DNA from: an uncultured Bacilli bacterium
GTDB lineage: Bacteria > Bacillota_I > Bacilli_A > RF39 > UBA660
DNA length: 10,255 nucleotides
Assembly: GCA_947630205.1 (NCBI GenBank)
Contig: CANRGW010000040.1
Span: 1 to 10,255 of the forward strand
Reading direction: 5' to 3'
The notes under the pieces are model-generated. The model had not been told where the DNA came from. It was given only the letters and a program-made list of their open reading frames with translations, and did not search any database. A program made the position numbers and the translations under genes. Shown here piece after piece: positions 5,501 to 10,255 of this stretch (positions are counted from its first letter, which is position 1; every line of letters begins with the position of its first letter).

Positions 5501-5749
5501 TTATAATTTTTTTAAATGTTTTTCAATTGCATTACTAATCTTTTTAGCATCTCTTTTAATAATTATCATATCAACTATATCAATAATTGAATGAACAATA
5601 AGCATTATACCGGTAAATATCATTATTGAAATAGATGCAGCAAATGGATTAAATACAACAATTACTCCTATAATTAAATCAACAATACCGAATAATAGTA
5701 ATAAAATCCATGGTACATCTTCATTTTTTAAAGCTATAGCTATTTTTAA
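5501..5749 (-). pseudogene. C-terminal part of a frameshifted DUF308/HdeD-like membrane protein
   Basis: On the minus strand, from 5749 to the TAA at 5503-5501, 82 codons stay open in the -1 frame relative to the upstream half. They read LKIAIALKNEDVPWILLLL and onward: two hydrophobic segments around a GIVDLIIGVIVVFNP turn, then a basic tail (KRDAKKISNAIEKHLKKL). The GxxxIxxPxxS-like repeat echoes the N-terminal half, as expected for the internal repeats of DUF308/HdeD proteins. There is no ribosome site or early ATG, so it is not an independent gene. The frame cannot extend upstream past the TAA at 5755-5753, placing the lesion at 5746-5752. Confidence 0.75.
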
Positions 5750-6072
5750 GAATTAATGCTTGATAAAATAATCCAAACTCCTATTGCAATTGTAAATAAT
5801 GTTGAAAGTATATTAGGTTTACTAATTAATATAATTCCTAAAATAACTGATAAGATACCTGGTAACATACCATCAAAGGGGATATAATATTTAGATGCTT
5901 TAATATCTAAAATAATTAAAATAATACCATGTAAAATAATATAAATTGAGGCAATTATACTTATAGTTTTAATTGACATATTGGGATTAATTATCATAAT
6001 AAGACCAACAACACAAGCAATAATTGCTGAACAAATTATAGAATTAGTTGTTTTTTTAAATATTTCTTTCAT
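5746..6072 (-). CDS. N-terminal part of a frameshifted DUF308/HdeD-like membrane protein
   Basis: A 108-residue product with four hydrophobic segments: residues ~13-30 (SIICSAIIACVVGLIMII), 38-57, 71-86 and 92-105. Short Gly/Asn-Pro turns (INPNMS, SKPNIL) are typical of DUF308, a short membrane repeat in HdeD-like proteins. Those proteins are about 180-200 residues with six helices; this ORF stops early at TAA 5748-5746 and the remaining two helices follow in another frame. Restoring one base would give about 190 residues. Start: the ATG at 6072-6070 has GGAG 8 bases upstream (AAAGGAG) plus a second GGAG. A longer reading begins with TTG over that site and is rejected. The function of the family is poorly defined; acid-stress HdeD of E. 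coli is the namesake. The promoter is an extended -10 at 6100-6095. Confidence 0.75.
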   Translation of the reverse strand: MKEIFKKTTNSIICSAIIACVVGLIMIINPNMSIKTISIIASIYIILHGIILIILDIKASKYYIPFDGMLPGILSVILGIILISKPNILSTLFTIAIGVWIILSSINS

Positions 6073-6094
6073 TACTCCTACTCCTTTCAAATTT

Positions 6095-6102
6095 ATTATA
6101 AC
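6095..6102 (-). promoter_or_regulatory. Extended -10 element of the DUF308 gene
   Basis: On the minus strand TATAAT (6100-6095) is preceded by TGT, an extended -10. No recognisable -35 lies 16-18 bases upstream. Confidence 0.45.
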
Positions 6103-6154
6103 AGATTTTTAAAAATAATTATTAAATTCTAAGTAAAAAATTATTAATTTTATC

Positions 6155-6445
6155 TTAAAGATGATTATTAATTTCTTTTTTTAGACTATCTACTTCTATT
6201 TTCAATGCTTTTACCATTTTTTCAAGCATTTTTAAAGTATCTTGATTATTAAATTTATTGGGCTTGTTTCTTTCAGAGGCAACGGCAGCATAATAAGCAT
6301 TTGTTGATACTAACTGTCCTACTAACATTAACCAATTACCAAGAGCATTTTGTTCATTAGCTGTCATATCATCAATTAATAAATAACCAACAACAACAGC
6401 ACTTAAAGAAAACAATTCTGGAGAGGTATTAGGAATTAAATTCAT
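6155..6445 (-). CDS. Small conserved protein of unknown function with C-terminal coiled coil
   Basis: A 96-residue protein. Residues 9-22 (ELFSLSAVVVGYLL) form a hydrophobic helix. A distinctive IDDMTANEQNALGNWLMLVGQ block follows, then an Ala-rich NAYYAAVASERN segment, and the C-terminal ~30 residues are a charged heptad-like helix (LEKMVKALKIEVDSLKKEI). I recognise no named family, although the ANEQNALGNW block looks strongly conserved rather than random. The start at 6445 is chosen because the upstream in-frame extension (back to 6550) is low-complexity, runs over the promoter and overlaps the divergent gene. AGTGAT, 4 bases upstream of the ATG, resembles the GGTGAT sites used elsewhere here. 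A TATAAT sits at 6466-6461, so the 5' leader is very short. It is divergent from the coat-protein pair at 6536. Confidence 0.75.
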   Translation of the reverse strand: MNLIPNTSPELFSLSAVVVGYLLIDDMTANEQNALGNWLMLVGQLVSTNAYYAAVASERNKPNKFNNQDTLKMLEKMVKALKIEVDSLKKEINNHL

Positions 6446-6535
6446 ATTAATCACTATAAAATTATATTCTAAAAAATAACTTTTTTTCTGTTTAAATTTT
6501 TTTCTTTCTATCATAATAAAGATGAAAGGAGAAAT

Positions 6536-6763
6536 ATGGAAAAATATCAAGAAGTTCCTAATATTATAACAGGTAAAGATTTAGATTATTTATCTGATAT
6601 GTTTGAATGGAATATAAATGCTTTAAAAAGAACAAATGATTGTATTCCTAAAGTAAAAAGTACGGATATTATAAATATGTTAAAAGAGACTTGTAAATTA
6701 TTTGAATATAATTTAAATGTAATACTTACCTTATTAGAAGGAGGAATTAATGAAAGAAATTAA
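6536..6763 (+). CDS. Small helical protein encoded with a CotF-type coat protein
   Basis: A 75-residue, all-helical acidic protein. Residues 8-40 (PNIITGKDLDYLSDMFEWNINALKRTND) and 45-70 suggest two long helices. The N-terminal I(I/S)TxKDLxYLxDMFxWN pattern resembles small proteins paired with Coat F proteins in Firmicutes; this is recalled, not verified. The ribosome site AAAGGAG (6525-6531) is 4 bases from the ATG. Its last 14 bases overlap the start of the next gene, implying translational coupling and a shared role. There is no signal peptide, as expected for a coat component made in the mother cell, or for a cytoplasmic protein in a lineage that no longer sporulates. Confidence 0.75.
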   Translation: MEKYQEVPNIITGKDLDYLSDMFEWNINALKRTNDCIPKVKSTDIINMLKETCKLFEYNLNVILTLLEGGINERN

Positions 6764-7061
6764 AAATCCCGAAAAAGAAGTTTCTAAAGGCATAAATTTA
6801 AATGAAAAAGATTATCTAACTTCTCTTTTAACTACTTTAAAAGATATGGAAAAAAACTATGTTATTGCTATGACAGAAGCCAGTAATGAACATTTATATA
6901 ACGTTAATAAAGAAGTATTTTTAAAACTTGCCGAAATGGGAAGAAAAGTATATGAATTAATGTTTCAAAATGGTTGGTATAAATTAGAAACAGCTGAAAA
7001 AGAAAAAATTAATACTAAATATCAAACTTTAACAAAAGAACTAAGTGATTTAAAAAATTAA
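6750..7061 (+). CDS. CotF-family spore coat protein
   Basis: A 103-residue helical protein. The N-terminal NEKDYLTSLLTTLKDMEKNYVIAMTEAS helix, the central helix, and the ending LMFQNGWYKLETAEKEKINTKYQTL (residues ~71-95) match the Coat F family ending, where a GWYKLE(A/T)A motif is typical. The fold is a ferritin-like helical hairpin. In Bacillus and Clostridium, members are spore coat or forespore-associated proteins. An unusually good ribosome site, AAGGAGG (6738-6744), is 5 bases before the ATG, inside the preceding gene. Gene order coat pair then convergent rsmI. Family assignment is fairly sure; whether this organism sporulates is not shown. Confidence 0.8.
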   Translation: MKEIKNPEKEVSKGINLNEKDYLTSLLTTLKDMEKNYVIAMTEASNEHLYNVNKEVFLKLAEMGRKVYELMFQNGWYKLETAEKEKINTKYQTLTKELSDLKN

Positions 7062-7068
7062 ATAATAA

Positions 7069-7157
7069 AAAACCTCGTTTTAGATGAACTTGTCAATAAA
7101 AATTAGATATAAAAATTATCTACATTTATCTTACAACTTCATTTTAAATGAGGTTTT
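7069..7157. terminator. Long branched hairpin, bidirectional terminator between the CotF-like gene and rsmI
   Basis: Arms 7069-7088 and 7138-7157 form a ~20-pair stem with perfect AAAACCTC/GAGGTTTT ends, two G-U wobbles and one mismatch. The 49-base apical part contains an inner hairpin, TAGATA (7104-7109) with TATCTA (7117-7122). T-tracts follow on both strands. The right arm overlaps the rsmI stop codon. The apical insert is unusually large for a terminator. Confidence 0.65.
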
Positions 7158-8013
7158 ATTTTAAAATATTTTTTATATTTAAAGAAGCATTGTAAATTTC
7201 CTTTTTACTATATTTATCTTTATATTCTATAGCCAATAATTTTACAGCATCTTTTAAAGTACATTTTTCTTTTATAACTTTATCAATTAATAAACTTTCT
7301 AAAGACATCTCTTCTAAATCTTTTTTTGTTTCTTTAGAATTTTTTTTAACTATAATAACATATTCTCCTAATTCATGATTAGAATTATTATTTAATTCTT
7401 CTAAAACTTTAGTTGTTTTACCATAATATTTTTTTTCAAACTTTTTCGTTAAATCATTTAAAACAATAAGATAAGGGTCATCCATAACTTCTTTTATATT
7501 ATTTAAAGTTTCTATAATTCTTTTAGGAGACTCATAGAAGACTACAATATCTGTATTATCATTTTTTATATTAGTAAGTTCTAATCTTTGTTTACTATTT
7601 TTTCTTTCTAAAAAGCCATAAAAAGAAAAGTTTTTTATTTCTAAACCACTTAAAGTTAAGGACGTTATTAAAGCACTAGGACCTGGAAGAGAATATATTT
7701 CAATATTTTCTTCAATACATTTATTAATTAAAATACTACCAGGGTCAGATATACATGGAGTTCCTGCATCAGTTATTAAAGCCATATTAACACCATCTTT
7801 TAATTTTTGAATTAATTCTTCGCTTCTTTCTGTTTCATTAAACTTATGATAAGATAAAAGTTTTGTTTTTATAGCAAAATGGTCTAACAAATGTTTAGAA
7901 TTTCTAGTATCTTCACATAAAATAATATCAACATTTTTCAATACTTCAAGAGCCCTTTCGGTTATATCACCTAAATTACCTATTGGTGTTGCTACAATAT
8001 ATAATGTTCCCAT
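7156..8013 (-). CDS. rsmI: 16S rRNA (cytidine(1402)-2'-O)-methyltransferase
   Basis: A 285-residue full-length protein (family about 270-290) of the tetrapyrrole-methylase fold. Using S-adenosylmethionine it methylates the 2'-O of C1402 in the decoding centre of 16S rRNA; with RsmH (N4) it makes m4Cm. Signatures in order: LYIVATPIGNLGDIT (4-18), CEDTRNSKHLL (33-43), YHKFNE (55-60), LITDAGTPCISDPG (79-92), LPGPSALITSLTLSG (108-122) and FYGFLERK. The C-terminal ~60 residues are a Lys-rich helical extension. Start: GAGGGGAT lies just before the ATG at 8013. TATAAT preceded by TGT (8041-8036) gives an extended -10 promoter, so it need not depend on the upstream gene 41 bases away. It ends in the bidirectional terminator. 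Confidence 0.96.
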   Translation of the reverse strand: MGTLYIVATPIGNLGDITERALEVLKNVDIILCEDTRNSKHLLDHFAIKTKLLSYHKFNETERSEELIQKLKDGVNMALITDAGTPCISDPGSILINKCIEENIEIYSLPGPSALITSLTLSGLEIKNFSFYGFLERKNSKQRLELTNIKNDNTDIVVFYESPKRIIETLNNIKEVMDDPYLIVLNDLTKKFEKKYYGKTTKVLEELNNNSNHELGEYVIIVKKNSKETKKDLEEMSLESLLIDKVIKEKCTLKDAVKLLAIEYKDKYSKKEIYNASLNIKNILK

Positions 8014-8035
8014 CTTATCCCCTCTTTCTTAAATT

Positions 8036-8044
8036 ATTATAACA
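8036..8044 (-). promoter_or_regulatory. Extended -10 promoter element of rsmI
   Basis: On the minus strand TGTTATAAT occupies about 8044-8036, with a T/A-rich upstream region and no clear -35. It lies in the 41-base gap between the upstream gene's stop and rsmI. Confidence 0.5.
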
Positions 8045-8054
8045 TAAAATAATT

Positions 8055-8636
8055 TTAATTTTTCTTAATTAATCTTTTAGTTGCTAAATTAATCTTTTCT
8101 ATAGACTCAACAATTTCTGGTTCAAAGGATCTAATCTCACTTAAACAATACCATTCTTTTAAAGTTTCATCTTCAACATAAAGTTCTAAATCCCTTAATT
8201 TAACTAAATCTGATTTCTCTAGTAAATAATTTAAATAATCTAAACCTTTACCATTATATTCACTGTAATAGTAGCAAATTAAATCACCTGAGGGAATTTC
8301 AAAAACTTGATGAACGTCTGTATTTTCTTTTAGAAAAAAACTTTCAAACCAATTGTTACTATCTCCTTTTTCTGTGGCCAATAAATATTCACTTACTTCT
8401 TTAGTTTCTTTATCAATAAGTAAATAAACATTTTCACTTCTATAAGCATGGGCTGGATAACCACCTATAATTTTCATTGTTACATTTTCATTATAACTTT
8501 CATTATCTACACCTTTTCCATAAACAACTTTTTGAGGAGTAAATAACGTTTCATCATGTTCATAATCACTACTTACACCTTTAAGAACTAATAATAAAGC
8601 CGTTAATCCTATTAATACTTTAGTAGTTTTTTTCAT
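8055..8636 (-). CDS. Uncharacterised membrane-anchored or secreted protein
   Basis: A 193-residue protein. Residues 1-6 (MKKTTK) are basic and 7-22 (VLIGLTALLLVLKGVS) hydrophobic: a signal peptide or N-terminal anchor. There is no lipobox cysteine, so it is not a lipoprotein. The rest (~170 residues) is acidic, rich in Tyr/Trp and Glu, and should sit outside the membrane; two cysteines occur, in DLICYYY and WYCLSE. I recognise no family. Start: AAAGGAG 8 bases before the ATG at 8636. The promoter has -10 TATACT preceded by TGA (8672-8667) and -35 TTTACT (8696-8691), spacer 18. It lies between ileS (terminator in between) and rsmI in the same direction. It may be partly cotranscribed with rsmI, but no functional link is implied. 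Confidence 0.75.
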   Translation of the reverse strand: MKKTTKVLIGLTALLLVLKGVSSDYEHDETLFTPQKVVYGKGVDNESYNENVTMKIIGGYPAHAYRSENVYLLIDKETKEVSEYLLATEKGDSNNWFESFFLKENTDVHQVFEIPSGDLICYYYSEYNGKGLDYLNYLLEKSDLVKLRDLELYVEDETLKEWYCLSEIRSFEPEIVESIEKINLATKRLIKKN

Positions 8637-8666
8637 ATTATCTTCTCCTTTACAAAAACGTTTATA

Positions 8667-8696
8667 AGTATATCATAAAATTGATAGAAAAGTAAA
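8667..8696 (-). promoter_or_regulatory. Promoter of the uncharacterised exported protein gene
   Basis: Minus strand: TTTACT (8696-8691), an 18-base spacer and TATACT (8672-8667) with TGA directly upstream as an extended -10. It follows the ileS terminator, so the gene starts a new transcription unit. Confidence 0.5.
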
Positions 8697-8713
8697 TTAA
8701 TCTTTTAAATATT

Positions 8714-8739
8714 CAAAAAAAGAAGGATAATCCTTCTTT
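8714..8739 (-). terminator. Intrinsic terminator of ileS
   Basis: AAAGAAGGA (8719-8727) and TCCTTCTTT (8731-8739) are perfect complements with a 3-base loop. On the minus strand a run of T residues follows. The stem overlaps the ileS stop codon at 8740-8738. Confidence 0.85.
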
Positions 8740-10255
8740 ATACTCTTTCAACATCTAAATATACATCTATTCCATTTAAATTAGTTGTTTCATCAACTTT
8801 TTTCTCTTGAATTATACTATCACATAGAGTTTCTTTTTTAATAAAGTCTAAGAAATTATCAATTCTACTTAATAAATCATCAGAACTATAATAGTAAATA
8901 TATATACGATCTGTAATATTAAAATCTTTATTTTTTCTTAATTGTTGAACTTTACTAATTAATTCTCTAGCAATTCCTTCATTTATTAATTCATCAGTTA
9001 AAGTAGTATTTAAAATAATGAATAAGTTATTGTTAATACCTGTATTATAACCTTCTTTAGAATTAACTCTAATATCTAACATTTCTTTATTAAGTTCATA
9101 ATCTTTACCATCTAAATTAATTTTTAAAACTTCGCCATTTTCTAATTTATTGATATCTTCTTTAGATAAATTTTTCAAATACTCTGTTAAACTTTTTATA
9201 CTAGATGAGAATATTTTTCCACATACTTTAAAGTTTGGTTTTATTTCATAATTAATATAAGTATCAAGATTATTTTCATAAACTACTTCTTTAACATTTA
9301 ACTCTTCTTTTATTAAATCTGTTAAATCACCTATGATATTTTTTAGTTTTTTATCAAGAATAACTTCACTTAAAGGTTCACGAACTTTAATTTTAACTTC
9401 TTCTCTTATTTTTCTTCCAAGAGAAATTAAATCTCTAACGGTATCCATTTTTTCTTCAATTTTAAGATCGATATAAGACTCATTATATTTGGGAAATTCT
9501 GCTAAATGAACACTTTCTTCATCTGTTAACTTCGTATATAAATTTTCTGATACAAAAGGAACAATTGGAGCAATCATTTTGGAAAGTCCTACTAAAACAT
9601 CATAAGTTGTTTTATAAACGGCTTTTTTACTATTATCAAGTTCACTTGCCCAAAAACGATTACGATTACGTCTTATATACCAGTTTGATAAATCATCAGA
9701 TACAAAGACAACTAAGGCTCTTACTACTTTATTTAAATCATATTCATCATAACTTTCCGTTACGTATTTTAAAAGTTTATTATATTTAGATAATAACCAT
9801 TTATCAATTTCTTCTAAATCTTTATATTTAACTTCAAATTTTCTTGGATCAACATTATCAATATTGGCATAAGTTTCAAAGAAAGTATAAGTATTAAGAA
9901 GTGGATTGAAGAATTTAGAATGAACTTCTTTTAAACCTTCTTCATCAAATTTTAAAGGTGTCCAAACAGGAGATACATAAGGTAAATAAAATCTAACGGT
10001 ATCAGCACCATATTTTTCAATAGTTGTAAATGGTTCAACAATATTACCTTTTGATTTACTCATCTTTTTACCATCTTTATCAAGAAGCAAATCATTGACT
10101 AAAACATTTTTATAAGGTGATACACCTTTTAAGAAAACAGATATTACAATTAAAGAATAGAACCAACCTCTAGTTTGATCAATTCCCTCAGCTATAAAAT
10201 CAGCTGGAAATTGACTTTCCCATAATTCTTGATTTTCAAAAGGATAATGATACTC
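8738..10255 (-). CDS. ileS: Isoleucyl-tRNA synthetase, C-terminal half (5' end beyond the window)
   Basis: 505 codons are visible, running in frame to the right edge; full-length enzymes are about 1,030 residues. The visible part starts in the catalytic domain with FPADFIAEGIDQTRGWFYSL, then NVLVNDLLLDKDGKKMSKSKGN, which carries the class I KMSKS loop that closes over ATP. A helical anticodon-binding domain follows (SNWYIRRNRNRFW, with the W-Y-I-R-R signature), then a long C-terminal region (REPLSEVILD, NFKVCGKIF, NEGIARELISKVQQLRK). That C-terminal region resembles type 2 (IleS2/eukaryote-like) enzymes with a DUF5915-type domain, and there is no C-terminal CxxC zinc finger as in type 1. It charges tRNA-Ile with isoleucine in the cytoplasm. 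The apparent start at 10090 is a TTG codon inside the KMSKS region and is not a real start. Confidence 0.95.
   Translation of the reverse strand, partial: EYHYPFENQELWESQFPADFIAEGIDQTRGWFYSLIVISVFLKGVSPYKNVLVNDLLLDKDGKKMSKSKGNIVEPFTTIEKYGADTVRFYLPYVSPVWTPLKFDEEGLKEVHSKFFNPLLNTYTFFETYANIDNVDPRKFEVKYKDLEEIDKWLLSKYNKLLKYVTESYDEYDLNKVVRALVVFVSDDLSNWYIRRNRNRFWASELDNSKKAVYKTTYDVLVGLSKMIAPIVPFVSENLYTKLTDEESVHLAEFPKYNESYIDLKIEEKMDTVRDLISLGRKIREEVKIKVREPLSEVILDKKLKNIIGDLTDLIKEELNVKEVVYENNLDTYINYEIKPNFKVCGKIFSSSIKSLTEYLKNLSKEDINKLENGEVLKINLDGKDYELNKEMLDIRVNSKEGYNTGINNNLFIILNTTLTDELINEGIARELISKVQQLRKNKDFNITDRIYIYYYSSDDLLSRIDNFLDFIKKETLCDSIIQEKKVDETTNLNGIDVYLDVERV

Noticed and set aside
9565..9789. A 74-codon rightward ORF
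   Set aside because: It lies antisense inside ileS, has no ribosome site and has composition explained by the opposite-strand gene.
1..10255. UGA=Trp (Mollicutes) genetic code
   Set aside because: All tryptophans in confident genes are TGG and no ORF is interrupted by in-frame TGA. Reading the only TGA stop (2759-2761) as Trp extends the frame just four codons.

Overview
The window comes from a very AT-rich, low-GC Gram-positive genome. Shine-Dalgarno sites are strong (AAGGAGG, or a GGGTGAT-type variant), promoters are sigma-A-like, and intrinsic terminators are compact. All tryptophans in the confident genes are read from TGG and nearly every gene stops at TAA, so there is no sign of a UGA=Trp code. 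A CotF-type spore coat protein beside rsmI, a small conserved helical partner gene and a type-2-like IleRS suggest a gut Bacilli lineage near the Mollicutes (RF39/Erysipelotrichia-like). That placement is inference.

Layout. Positions 1-740: a divergent pair, with a leftward gene whose start codon lies at the left edge and a rightward GNAT acetyltransferase (189-638) with a terminator. Positions 740-3000: an accessory-looking segment. It has about 400 bases without genes, a leftward 42-residue single-membrane-segment ORF that may be decayed, and a rightward gene made of five ~76-84-residue tandem repeats resembling sigma-70 region 4. A C-terminal helical domain follows in a different reading frame, apparently separated by a one-base frameshift. 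Positions 3000-4400: a structured leader or small-RNA candidate with attenuator-like pairing, then a class II Fic AMP-transferase with its own terminator. Positions 4500-5500: an HNH-like protein and a histidine phosphatase, both rightward. Positions 5500-6445 (leftward): a DUF308/HdeD-like membrane gene broken by a frameshift and a small conserved protein. Positions 6536-7061 (rightward): two overlapping small genes, the second CotF-like. Positions 7156-10255 (leftward): rsmI, an unknown membrane-anchored or secreted protein, and the C-terminal half of ileS, which runs off the right edge.

How the genes relate. The right half is core: translation (ileS), ribosome modification (rsmI) and envelope or spore proteins. 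The left third is plastic: young tandem repeats, a frameshifted regulator-like gene, a decayed small ORF and a Fic enzyme. No integrase, transposase, CRISPR array or tRNA gene was seen. The most interesting items are the sigma-4-like repeat protein with its out-of-frame C-terminal domain, and the four-segment GTGCA/TGCAC structure ahead of fic.
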